A stretch of 64,000 bases of DNA from Prevotella communis (GTDB taxonomy: Bacteria > Bacteroidota > Bacteroidia > Bacteroidales > Bacteroidaceae), in NCBI RefSeq assembly GCF_022024115.1, contig NZ_CP091792.1:930001-994000 (forward strand). Reading direction: 5' to 3'. The notes under the pieces are model-generated. The model did no database searches. It was not told the origin of the DNA and worked only from the letters and a program-made list of their open reading frames with translations. The position numbers and the translations under genes are program-made. Numbering within the stretch: the stretch's first letter is position 1; every line of letters begins with the position of its first letter. Below are positions 1 to 7,743 of the stretch, in pieces.

Positions 1-23
1 TTATTAACTAAACAATTGTCAAG

Positions 24-3000
24 ATGCGCAAACTGACTTTAACTGCCTTACTGGCCCTGGCCGCATCGAGCGCCTCGCTGGCACAAAGCGAACTCTATCC
101 CAAACATTTCGACCTGGAACAGGTGACGTTGCTCGACGGCCCGATGAAAACGGCTATGGAGCTGAACTTTAAGACGCTGCTCAAATATGACACAGACCGA
201 CTGCTGACGCCCTACGTGCGACAGGCAGGACTGGCCTCGACCAAAGACAGCAACAGTCCTTATTATCAATGGCTGACGAAACACCCCAACTTCGTCAACT
301 GGGGCGATGCGAACTTCGACCTGAGCGGACACGTGGGCGGTCACTACCTGTCGGCACTGGCACTGGCCTATGCTGCCTGCCACGATGCCGACGTGAAAGC
401 ACAGCTGAAGGAGCGCATGGACTATATGGTGGGCGTGATGAAGGACTGTCAGGACCAGTTCGACCAGCACACGCAGGGACTGTATGGCTTCATCGGCGGA
501 CAGCCCATCAACAGCGACTGGACCGCCCTCTACCAGGGCAACACCGAGCCACTTGCGAGTCATGGCGGATGGGTGCCATTCTACTGTGAGCACAAGATTC
601 TGGCCGGCCTTCGCGATGCGTTCATCTACGGCAACAACCCCACGGCCAAGGATGTGTTCAAGAAGTTGGCCGACTGGAGCGTGAACGTGGTGGCCAAGGT
701 GAGCGATGCCGACATGGAGAGCATGCTGAACACGGAGCACGGCGGCATGAACGAATCGATGCTCGATGCCTATCAGCTGTTCGGCGACAGCAAATATCTG
801 GATGCTGCCAAGAAATTCACCCACAAGACGATGCTCAACGGCATGCAGACACTCAACAAGACCTTCCTCGACGGCAGACATGCCAACACGCAAGTGCCTA
901 AGTATATAGGCATGGAGCGCATAGGAGAGATGGACAATGCTGCGACGAACTACCTGACGGCTGCCGATAACTTCTGGACCGACGTGGCTGAGAACCGCAC
1001 CGTGTGCATAGGCGGCAACTCAGTGAACGAGCATTTCCTGTCGGCCAGCAACTCCAACCGCTACATAGACCAGCTGGACGGTCCCGAATCGTGCAACACG
1101 AACAATATGCTGAAGATGTCGGAGATGATGAGCGACCGCACCGCCGATGCCAAGTATGCCGACTTCTACGAGTATGCCACGTGGAACCACATCCTCTCCA
1201 CGCAAGACCCCGTCACGGGCGGCTATGTCTACTTCACCACGCTCCGTCCGCAGGGCTACCGCATCTACTCGCAGGTGAATCAGGCCATGTGGTGCTGTGT
1301 GGGTACGGGCATGGAGAACCACTCCAAGTACGGCCATTTCATCTACACGCACGACGGCAACAAGACGCTCTACGTGAATCTCTTCACTCCTTCGCGCCTG
1401 GAAAGCACCGATTTCATCGTTGTTCAGGAGACGGCCTTCCCCTTTGAGCCACGCACCAAGATTACCATCAACAAGAGCGGACAGTACACCATAGCCCTTC
1501 GTCACCCGGCATGGGCAGGAAAAGGATATGAGGTGACGGTGAACGGAGAGAAATCGGACATAGAGACAACCTATGGGAAAGCCAGCTATGTGAAACTGCA
1601 GCGCAACTGGGCCGTGGGCGACGTGATCAACGTGGAGCTGCCCATGGAGCTGGGCTACGCGGAATGTCCCAACTACACGGACTATGTGGCCTTCAGGTAT
1701 GGTCCCATCCTGCTTGGCGCCAACACGACCAACGGCAGCGAACAGCTGCAGAACGAATACGGCGGCGAGGGCCGCATGGACCATGCGCCCGGCTCGATGG
1801 CCTCGTCGAAGAACCTGCTGTCGGCCCCGCTGCTCATCGGCAGTCGTACTGATGTGCTGAAGCGCATTGAGGCAAAGGACCTGTCGAAGCTCACCTTCGC
1901 CATCGATGCCAGTCGCGAGGGGGTGGATACCTACACATGGAGCACGCTCAGCTTGCAGCCCTTCTATCAGATTCACCACGACCGCTACATGTGCTACTGG
2001 TATCAGCAGACGGCTGAGAACTTTGCCAACAGCGACATGGCACAGACCGAGGCGGCCAACGAGGCACTGCAGGCACGCACCATCGACTTTGTGGCACCCG
2101 GCGAACAGCAGAGCGAGGCCGGACATGAGTACAACTACTCGTCGGATTCGAGCACGGGCAACTACAACGGCGAGAGCTATCGCGATGCCAAGGCGGGCGG
2201 CTATGTGCAGTACACGCTCTACAACCCCGGACAGGAGAGCAACGGACTGGCTGTGATGTGCCGCTTCACGACAGCCGACAATGGGCGCAAGGCCGCGTTG
2301 ATGGTCGACGGAACGAAGATTGCCGACATCGTCATCCCGGCTCAGGTGAAGGGGGCGGTCAACGGCTTCTACAATGCCGAATATCCCATCCCCGACGCCC
2401 TGCTGAAGGATGAGAACGGACAGGTGAAGACACGCTTCACCGTGCGACTCGCTGCCACGGCTGGCACGCTGAACCCCGGTCTGTACTATCTGCGACTGGT
2501 GAGCGGCTACAACGTCTCGGCCAATGCCTATCAGTTCCATGCCAGCGACTGGACCACGGGCGATGCCTGGCGCATTCCGGCAAGCAACATCACCTACGAT
2601 GAGGAGCGCAACGTGATCATGGCCAGGAGCGTGGGCGACAACAACATCGCACTGACACTGAAATACCAGGAGCACGACTACGACATCGAGGCCAGCCAGA
2701 CGTATCTCGTCGTGTGCGGCAAAGGACTGAAGACCACCCAGGGGGCATCGTATCTGTGGTGGCTCAACGGCACCAACCGTGGTTCGCAGGTGGTGCCTGC
2801 GTTTCAGGACAAGGTGATCATCAACGGCGAAGAGCGCGATCTGGTGGCATGGAACATGTCAACCAGCGGTCTCTACGACAATTTCACCGGCGACCGTCCC
2901 AATGTGTGCATGGGAATGACCATCTTCGGTCTCACCTCCTCGAATGAGGATGGCTCCTGTGAAATCTTCGACATCAACTTTGCCAAGAGTGTCGACGACT

Positions 3001-3146
3001 ACATCTCTTCCACCACGACAGGCATCATGCGGGTCAGTCAGCCCCAGCATGCCCGAACCTACACACTGGGCGGCATGCAAGTGGAGAATGCTCAGTCGGC
3101 TGTAAGGAAAGTGCTGATTGAGAACGGAAAGAAAGTTGTGAAGTAG
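24..3146 (+). CDS. Secreted GH127-family beta-L-arabinofuranosidase (DUF1680 type)
   Basis: The enzyme would release L-arabinofuranose from plant arabinan or arabinogalactan side chains. An N-terminal signal peptide (residues 1-20, ending in SLA) sends it out of the cytoplasm. The GH127 core covers roughly residues 25-650. Residues E355, C357, C424 and C425 (motifs PESCNTN and MWCCVGTG) match the zinc ligands and cysteine nucleophile known from HypBA1. Residues about 690-840 look like the accessory beta domain common in large Bacteroidota GH127 proteins. At 1040 aa it is much longer than the roughly 650-aa bifidobacterial enzyme. The last 40 residues (YTLGGMQV ... ENGKKVVK) resemble the type IX secretion-like tails of Prevotella proteins. 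A large antisense frame within it is a shadow. Family assignment is firm; the exact linkage cleaved is inferred. Confidence 0.92.
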   Translation: MRKLTLTALLALAASSASLAQSELYPKHFDLEQVTLLDGPMKTAMELNFKTLLKYDTDRLLTPYVRQAGLASTKDSNSPYYQWLTKHPNFVNWGDANFDLSGHVGGHYLSALALAYAACHDADVKAQLKERMDYMVGVMKDCQDQFDQHTQGLYGFIGGQPINSDWTALYQGNTEPLASHGGWVPFYCEHKILAGLRDAFIYGNNPTAKDVFKKLADWSVNVVAKVSDADMESMLNTEHGGMNESMLDAYQLFGDSKYLDAAKKFTHKTMLNGMQTLNKTFLDGRHANTQVPKYIGMERIGEMDNAATNYLTAADNFWTDVAENRTVCIGGNSVNEHFLSASNSNRYIDQLDGPESCNTNNMLKMSEMMSDRTADAKYADFYEYATWNHILSTQDPVTGGYVYFTTLRPQGYRIYSQVNQAMWCCVGTGMENHSKYGHFIYTHDGNKTLYVNLFTPSRLESTDFIVVQETAFPFEPRTKITINKSGQYTIALRHPAWAGKGYEVTVNGEKSDIETTYGKASYVKLQRNWAVGDVINVELPMELGYAECPNYTDYVAFRYGPILLGANTTNGSEQLQNEYGGEGRMDHAPGSMASSKNLLSAPLLIGSRTDVLKRIEAKDLSKLTFAIDASREGVDTYTWSTLSLQPFYQIHHDRYMCYWYQQTAENFANSDMAQTEAANEALQARTIDFVAPGEQQSEAGHEYNYSSDSSTGNYNGESYRDAKAGGYVQYTLYNPGQESNGLAVMCRFTTADNGRKAALMVDGTKIADIVIPAQVKGAVNGFYNAEYPIPDALLKDENGQVKTRFTVRLAATAGTLNPGLYYLRLVSGYNVSANAYQFHASDWTTGDAWRIPASNITYDEERNVIMARSVGDNNIALTLKYQEHDYDIEASQTYLVVCGKGLKTTQGASYLWWLNGTNRGSQVVPAFQDKVIINGEERDLVAWNMSTSGLYDNFTGDRPNVCMGMTIFGLTSSNEDGSCEIFDINFAKSVDDYISSTTTGIMRVSQPQHARTYTLGGMQVENAQSAVRKVLIENGKKVVK

Positions 3147-3158
3147 CCCTTAACAGCA

Positions 3159-3187
3159 GTAGAGACGCCACAGTGTGACGTCTCTAC
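3159..3187. terminator. Inverted repeat after the GH127 gene
   Basis: GTAGAGACG (3159-3167) pairs perfectly with CGTCTCTAC (3179-3187), starting 12 bp after the stop codon. No T-run follows, so it may be an RNA-stabilising or weak termination hairpin rather than a standard intrinsic terminator. Confidence 0.45.
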
Positions 3188-3293
3188 ACAGCCGAGTGCA
3201 CAGCGGAACCGACCCCGTTGTGCACTTAAGTTAAAATGAATACGCAAATCGTGTTTTCTTCATACTATTCTCGTTTATTTCAATAAGATTTTG

Positions 3294-3301
3294 TACCTTT
3301 G
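3294..3301 (+). promoter_or_regulatory. Bacteroidota-type -7 element TACCTTTG
   Basis: TACCTTTG matches the TAnnTTTG consensus of the Bacteroidota primary sigma factor. No clear TTTG lies about 19-20 nt upstream. No long reading frame starts downstream, so this promoter would drive the RNA candidate at 3302-3720. Confidence 0.55.
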
Positions 3302-3720
3302 CAGCAGCAATTTTTTACTGGCTTGAGAGATGATTGATATATACATGAATCTCTAAACTGAAAATGGTAAACTCAATCATTATGGTTAGGGTTTACTTTA
3401 CCTTATTATATATAAGAACATCTAAACTTAAACCTAAACTTACACCGCAAGAGTCTATTCGTTTTTCTTTTAATTGAAACAAAAAATGGCAAGAAGAGAT
3501 GTCAAATCGTCTAAATATGTTAAAAAGTAAGCACATTCTGCAAGAAAAACGTGCAGAATGCACGAAAAATGCAGCTTAAATGTTGATTAGTCAAAATGTA
3601 AGTATCTAATAATCAGTATGATAGTAAAAATATTAGCCGCTGCGCAGGCAGTTGTTGAGGAGTAAATATCATTCTGATATAATGTAAAGGGACCTGTCCG
3701 TATGGGCAGTTCTCTTTTTA
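3302..3720 (+). ncRNA. Candidate structured RNA (about 0.4 kb) or small-peptide transcript
   Basis: The stretch lies between a TACCTTTG promoter and a hairpin-plus-T-run terminator and has no long frame. A GAGAGAT...ATCTCT stem and an ATGATTGA...TCAATCAT stem share bases, so they are alternative folds. A perfect 9-bp hairpin CATTCTGCA/TGCAGAATG lies at about 3534-3560. Three tiny frames with start and stop exist: 37 codons at 3364-3477, a basic 14-residue peptide at 3486-3530 and a 15-residue MIVKILAAAQAVVEE at 3618-3665. None has a clear ribosome site. It is not tmRNA, SRP RNA or RNase P RNA by the signatures I know. A Bacteroidales-specific RNA (6S-like or Bacteroidales-1 type) is possible but unproven. 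Confidence 0.4.
3688..3719 (+). terminator. Intrinsic terminator
   Basis: AGGGACCTGTCC pairs with GGGCAGTTCTCT across a 4-nt loop, with two G-U wobbles and one mismatch, and is followed by TTTTT. It ends the candidate transcript starting near 3302. Confidence 0.65.
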
Positions 3721-3892
3721 TTACATATGTAAATACAATACTTTAAAAACATAAATCTTTTTATGATATTTGGACGTGTAACATATTCAGGAAAGGTTCC
3801 TTGAAACTACAAAATGGCTTGTTTTTTAGAATTTAAGAACTTGATAATAACATTTTTTTGCAAAAAAGTGCTATAATTAGAAATGTTTGTTT

Positions 3893-3900
3893 TATCTTTG
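3893..3900 (+). promoter_or_regulatory. -7 element TATCTTTG before the SLC13 gene
   Basis: TATCTTTG fits TAnnTTTG and lies 104 bp upstream of the permease start, which leaves a long 5' leader. Confidence 0.55.
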
Positions 3901-3901
3901 T

Positions 3902-3944
3902 ACCATCTACAGTACGCTCGTGTCACGAGCACGCTGCAGATGGT
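3902..3944 (+). promoter_or_regulatory. Strong hairpin in the leader of the SLC13 permease
   Basis: ACCATCT (3902-3908) pairs with AGATGGT (3938-3944), CAG with CTG, and GCTCGT with ACGAGC at the tip. The stem begins right after the predicted -7 box, at about the transcription start. It could be an operator for a dimeric regulator at DNA level or an mRNA 5' stabiliser. It has no T-run, so it is not a terminator. Confidence 0.45.
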
Positions 3945-4004
3945 TGCAAAGTGTTTAAGCTGACGAAACAAGTATAGGAAAGAAATGAAAATAGAAAATA
4001 GCTT

Positions 4005-5801
4005 ATGGAATCAATCGTCTTTTGGGGTTTTAACCTCTACGCTTGGATTACGATAGTCACGGTGCTATCAATGTTTACGGTACTTCTGTTTACCAAGTTA
4101 CGTGCTGACTTGGTATTTCTTGGAGCTATTTCCATTCTCTTTGTCACCGGTGTGCTCGATGCTAAGGAGGCTTTTTCCGGTTTCTCCTCAACATCAGTGG
4201 TAATCATTGGTGTGCTCTTTGTTGTGGTGGCCGGACTTACTCATACTGGTGTGCTACAGTGGATTGTAAAGCACCTGTTAGGCCAGCCTAAGAGCTACTC
4301 TAAGGCTGTTATCCGGCTGATGCTTCCTGTGGCAGCACTCAGTTCGTTCCTCAGCAATACTACCGTTGTGGCTCTCTTCGTGGGCATTGTCAAAATGTGG
4401 TCGAAGAAGCTAGGTGTCTCTCCGTCAAAGCTGTTGATTCCACTGAGCTATGCATCGGGCATGGGTGGTGTGTGTACGTTGATAGGTACACCGCCAAACC
4501 TGATTATCTCTGGTCTTTATGCCGATAAGACCGGCACTGCAATGAATGTGTTGGCTACTACCATTCCCGGTTTGTTTTGTCTCTTTATCGGAGTACTCTC
4601 CATCATTGCCATGCGCAAGCTGTTGCCAGACCGCAAGGCACCTGAGGCTGCCTTCGAGTCAACCACCGACTATACTGTGGAACTGTTAGTACCCTCGGAC
4701 AACCCTCATATCGGTAAAACGGTTTGTGAAGCCAATATTGATAATGTGAAAGGCGGTAAACTAATTGAGATTATACATTTCGACGAAGTGGTGTCTCCCT
4801 CTTCTTCCGATGAGATTATTATGGGAGGTGACCGTCTGATATATGCTGGACAGATTGATGAAATACTCGACCTGCGTGACACGCATAAATTTGTCAGTGC
4901 CGACCATCCAGTATTTACGTTTAATGAAGTCGACAAGCATCGTCAGTTGCGTACAGCCTACATCACCTTCGGCAGCAGCCTCATCAACACCCGGATAGTC
5001 GATAGTGCTTTTGAGAAAGAAAACAATATGCTTCTGGTGGCTGTAGCTCGTCGCGGCAAGCGCATCAATCAGTCTCCTCGTGATGTGGTGCTTCAGGCAG
5101 GCGACACACTGTTACTCGATTGTCCGCCTAAGGTCAACATCCAAACGGATCGTCTCTCCTCGCAGTTACAGTTCTTTGATTCTCCCCAGGTGCCTAATAT
5201 CGGTAGGAAGACACTTATCTCCACCACCATCATGATTCTGATGGTAGTGCTCTCTGCCCTCAATATTATCCCTTTGCTGCAGTGTGCCTTTCTAGCCGCC
5301 ATTGCCATGCTCCTGTTTAAGTGCTGCAGTGTTGACCAGGCGATGAAGTCTATCAACTGGGAAATACTGATGGTGTTTGCTGGGTCCGTTGTGTTGGGTG
5401 TCGCTATCCAGAAGACAGGCATAGCCGAGCGGCTTGCTTTCGGTATCCTTGATGTCTGCGGCTCCAACCCTATTGTCGTCATGACTGCCATCTGTTTCGT
5501 GGGCACTTTCATCACCGAGTTTATCTCCAATACGGCGGCAGGTGCCATGTTCTTCCCCATTATGTACGAGGCTGCCGATAAGCTAGGCTATGAACCCTAT
5601 CCTTTTCTCATCGCGCTGATGGTCAGCGTTAGCTCCAGTTTCGCTACACCTATCGGCTCGCCAACCCATATGCTGGTCTATGGACCTGGTGGCTACCGTT
5701 TCAGCGATTTTATGCGCATCGGTTTCCTGATGAACCTCATTATCCTTGCTGCCAATATACTGATTGTGAACATCGTTTATCCGTTAGTTCCACTACAATA
5801 A
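4005..5801 (+). CDS. SLC13/DASS-family anion permease with two RCK_C domains
   Basis: A 598-aa inner-membrane transporter, probably sodium-coupled uptake of dicarboxylate, sulfate or a similar anion. Both SNT signatures of the DASS fold are visible: SNTTVVALF in the first half and ISNTAAGAMFF in the second. Each is followed by a GxPxN- or SPxH-type stretch (GTPPNLIISG; GSPTHMLVYG). Between the halves, at roughly residues 220-380, are two TrkA_C/RCK_C-like cytosolic domains (DNPHIGKTVCEANI; GSSLINTRIVDSAF), as in bacterial sulfate and YfbS-like transporters. The gene stands alone, with its own promoter, leader hairpin and terminator. Substrate cannot be told from sequence. Confidence 0.88.
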   Translation: MESIVFWGFNLYAWITIVTVLSMFTVLLFTKLRADLVFLGAISILFVTGVLDAKEAFSGFSSTSVVIIGVLFVVVAGLTHTGVLQWIVKHLLGQPKSYSKAVIRLMLPVAALSSFLSNTTVVALFVGIVKMWSKKLGVSPSKLLIPLSYASGMGGVCTLIGTPPNLIISGLYADKTGTAMNVLATTIPGLFCLFIGVLSIIAMRKLLPDRKAPEAAFESTTDYTVELLVPSDNPHIGKTVCEANIDNVKGGKLIEIIHFDEVVSPSSSDEIIMGGDRLIYAGQIDEILDLRDTHKFVSADHPVFTFNEVDKHRQLRTAYITFGSSLINTRIVDSAFEKENNMLLVAVARRGKRINQSPRDVVLQAGDTLLLDCPPKVNIQTDRLSSQLQFFDSPQVPNIGRKTLISTTIMILMVVLSALNIIPLLQCAFLAAIAMLLFKCCSVDQAMKSINWEILMVFAGSVVLGVAIQKTGIAERLAFGILDVCGSNPIVVMTAICFVGTFITEFISNTAAGAMFFPIMYEAADKLGYEPYPFLIALMVSVSSSFATPIGSPTHMLVYGPGGYRFSDFMRIGFLMNLIILAANILIVNIVYPLVPLQ

Positions 5802-5808
5802 AAGCTAA

Positions 5809-5847
5809 AAAAGAGGCCAGTTCGCATAGACAGGTCTCTTTTTTTTC
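5809..5847 (+). terminator. Intrinsic terminator of the SLC13 gene
   Basis: AAGAGGCC (5811-5818) pairs with GGTCTCTT (5833-5840), with one G-U wobble, and is followed by a run of T. It starts within 10 bp of the stop codon. Confidence 0.8.
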
Positions 5848-5937
5848 TTGTGCCTCTGGTGGTGTTTTTACCTCTATTGGTTGATGGCGTGTACTACATT
5901 CTTACCTTATTGTATATAGTTAAAATTGAGACATTAA

Positions 5938-5967
5938 AAAAGCATCTGCTTCAGAACAGATGCTTTT
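5938..5967 (-). terminator. Intrinsic terminator of the DUF3127 gene
   Basis: AAAAGCATCTG pairs perfectly with CAGATGCTTTT over an 8-nt loop. On the minus strand it is followed by a U-rich tract, 20 bp after the DUF3127 stop. It could also act on plus-strand transcripts. Confidence 0.8.
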
Positions 5968-5986
5968 ATGGTGTTTTGCTACTTGC

Positions 5987-6394
5987 TTAGAAGGGCAGAT
6001 CGTCGGCAGCACCTTCACCGGCAGCGGGCTCCTGTGCGGGAGGGAATGGTGATGTTGCAGCGTTAGGAGCTGCAGCCTGCTGTGGAGGGAAAGGAGTAGC
6101 TGCAGGTACTGCACCTGCTACCTGACCACGAATAATATTATATGCACGAATGTCGTTGAACCAACGGCCATTATATTCGCGAGCATCAATGTCAAACTGA
6201 ACGGTAATCTCCTCACCAGGCTGAATGTTGAACTGCTTAATGCGATCCTCACCGAAGATATTGAATAGCATCTTGCGGGGGTACTGACCAGGAACCTCAA
6301 TCACGTATTCCTGCGTCATCCAATTGTTTCCTGTGCGTGATGAAACACCGCTTCTTGCCTCCATGATGGCAATGACTTTTCCTGTTAAATCCAT
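5987..6394 (-). CDS. DUF3127 protein with OB-like fold and SSB-like acidic tip
   Basis: A 135-aa protein. Residues 1-90 (MDLTGKVIAIMEARSGVSSR ... EEITVQFDIDAREYNGRWF) match DUF3127, a Bacteroidota family predicted to have an OB-type fold. Residues 91-125 are a Pro/Ala/Gln-rich flexible linker. The protein ends in ADDLPF, almost the DDDIPF peptide with which SSB recruits repair and replication partners. By layout (OB core, disordered linker, acidic-hydrophobic tip) it looks like a single-strand-binding protein variant. It sits divergently next to dnaN and a DnaQ-like exonuclease. DUF3127 membership is what I recognise; the DNA-binding role is inferred. Confidence 0.82.
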   Translation of the reverse strand: MDLTGKVIAIMEARSGVSSRTGNNWMTQEYVIEVPGQYPRKMLFNIFGEDRIKQFNIQPGEEITVQFDIDAREYNGRWFNDIRAYNIIRGQVAGAVPAATPFPPQQAAAPNAATSPFPPAQEPAAGEGAADDLPF

Positions 6395-6509
6395 ATCAAT
6401 AATTTGTTATTTTATTTGTTTTTTTTCAAAATCGCTTGCGAAATTACTAAAATAGTTTGAAAACAAGTAATTTTTTCGCAAATATTTTGTGATTAATAGG
6501 CTTTTTTTG

Positions 6510-6517
6510 TATTTTTG
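6510..6517 (+). promoter_or_regulatory. -7 element TATTTTTG before dnaN
   Basis: TATTTTTG fits TAnnTTTG and lies 40 bp upstream of the dnaN start. It probably drives dnaN and the genes after it. Confidence 0.6.
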
Positions 6518-6556
6518 TACTCCAAAACCGAGTAATAATAAAAAAAGAATAATCAT

Positions 6557-7681
6557 ATGAGATTCGTTGTATCTAGCACAGCACTGAGCAGCCGATTGGT
6601 GGCTTTGTCAAGAGTAATTAATAGTAAGAACTCATTGCCTATCCTGGGTGACTTCCTTTTTGAGGTTGTTGGCGGACGCTTGAACCTGACAGCTTCGGAC
6701 AGCGAGGTGATGATGAAGACTTCTCTTGAGCTGACAGAGAACGACGGTGATGGCCGTTTCTGTGTAGGTAATCATGATTTGTTGGAGGCTGTAAAGGGTA
6801 TTTCTGAACAGCCCATCACTTTCGACGTGGATCAGAATAGCAACATCGCAAAGATCAGCTATCAGAATGGTGTGTTCTCCCTGCCTGTAGAGAATGCAGA
6901 TGAGTTCCCCCAGGCTCAGCAGATTGGCGATGGCGCTACAACAATCAATATCGCTACCGGCGTGCTGGCTGAGAATATCAACCGTTCTCTCTTTGCTACA
7001 GCTCAGGATGAGTTGCGCCCAGTGATGAATGGTATCTACTTTGATCTGACTTCTGATTACCTGGCTATTGTTGCCAGTGATGGCCATAAGTTGGTGCGTA
7101 ATAAGGTGCTGAACATCCACAGTGAGCAGCCTGCTTCATTCATTCTGCCTAAGAAGCCTGCAACGTTGCTGAAAAATGTGCTGGGCAAGCAGGGCGGTGA
7201 TGTGGTGATCCGTTTTGATGAGCGTAATGCAGAGATTAACTTCGAAGAAGGCGTTATCATTTGCCGTCTTATTGAGGGCCGCTTCCCCAACTATAACTCT
7301 GTGATTCCTCAGAGCAACCCCAACCAGTTGACTGTTGACCGTCTGGGCCTGCTGTCAGCTCTGCGTCGTGTGCAGCCTTTCTCAAATGACTCAAGCAACC
7401 TGATTCGCTTCCATGTGGAGAACGGAACCCTGCAGCTTGATGCCGAGGACTATGACTTCTCAAAGACTGCAACGGAGAAGATGATGTGCGACTATAACGG
7501 CACACCAATGAGCATAGGCTTCAAGGGCTCTTCTTTCATTGAGATTCTGAACAACTTTGATTGCGATCAGGTAAATATCCAGTTGGCTGACCCCAGCCGC
7601 GCAGGATTGGTTCTGCCTTCTGAGCAGCCTGAGAACCAGGATGTGCTCATGCTGATGATGCCTATGCTGATCAATGATTAA
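6557..7681 (+). CDS. dnaN: DNA polymerase III sliding clamp, beta subunit
   Basis: The 374-aa clamp encircles DNA and tethers polymerase III. Length and the three-fold repeated clamp domain match the family from first to last residue: MRFVVSSTALSSRLVALSRVI at the start, LRPVMNGIYFD at the middle-domain boundary, and a C terminus ending in the LMLMMPM motif that closes the partner-binding pocket. It is first in a co-directional run of ten genes. A short spacer of TTTGAGG/TTTGAAA words separates it from the exonuclease gene. It is not next to dnaA or an obvious origin here, as is usual in Bacteroidota. Confidence 0.97.
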   Translation: MRFVVSSTALSSRLVALSRVINSKNSLPILGDFLFEVVGGRLNLTASDSEVMMKTSLELTENDGDGRFCVGNHDLLEAVKGISEQPITFDVDQNSNIAKISYQNGVFSLPVENADEFPQAQQIGDGATTINIATGVLAENINRSLFATAQDELRPVMNGIYFDLTSDYLAIVASDGHKLVRNKVLNIHSEQPASFILPKKPATLLKNVLGKQGGDVVIRFDERNAEINFEEGVIICRLIEGRFPNYNSVIPQSNPNQLTVDRLGLLSALRRVQPFSNDSSNLIRFHVENGTLQLDAEDYDFSKTATEKMMCDYNGTPMSIGFKGSSFIEILNNFDCDQVNIQLADPSRAGLVLPSEQPENQDVLMLMMPMLIND

Positions 7682-7743
7682 GGTTTGAGCTTTGAAATTT
7701 GAGGTTTGAGATTTGAAATTTGGAATTGAATTTTTGATATTTC
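7682..7743. repeat. TTTGAGG/TTTGAAA word tract
   Basis: The 62-bp spacer between dnaN and the exonuclease gene consists almost entirely of iterated words such as GGTTTGAG and TTTGAAATTTG. The same words recur at 14137-14163 (other strand) and 17119-17163. Confidence 0.6.

Noticed and set aside
1020..2675. A 551-codon minus-strand frame within the GH127 gene
   Set aside because: It mirrors the codon bias of the real gene, has no promoter or family resemblance, and the plus strand shows complete GH127 motifs.
3364..3665. Three tiny frames as firm protein genes
   Set aside because: They have start and stop codons but no ribosome site, no known relatives and only 14-37 codons. Kept only as part of the RNA candidate.
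3302..3720. tmRNA, SRP RNA or RNase P RNA
   Set aside because: No tag frame ending in ALAA and no CCA 3' end, no SRP core loop, and no conserved RNase P core sequence were seen.
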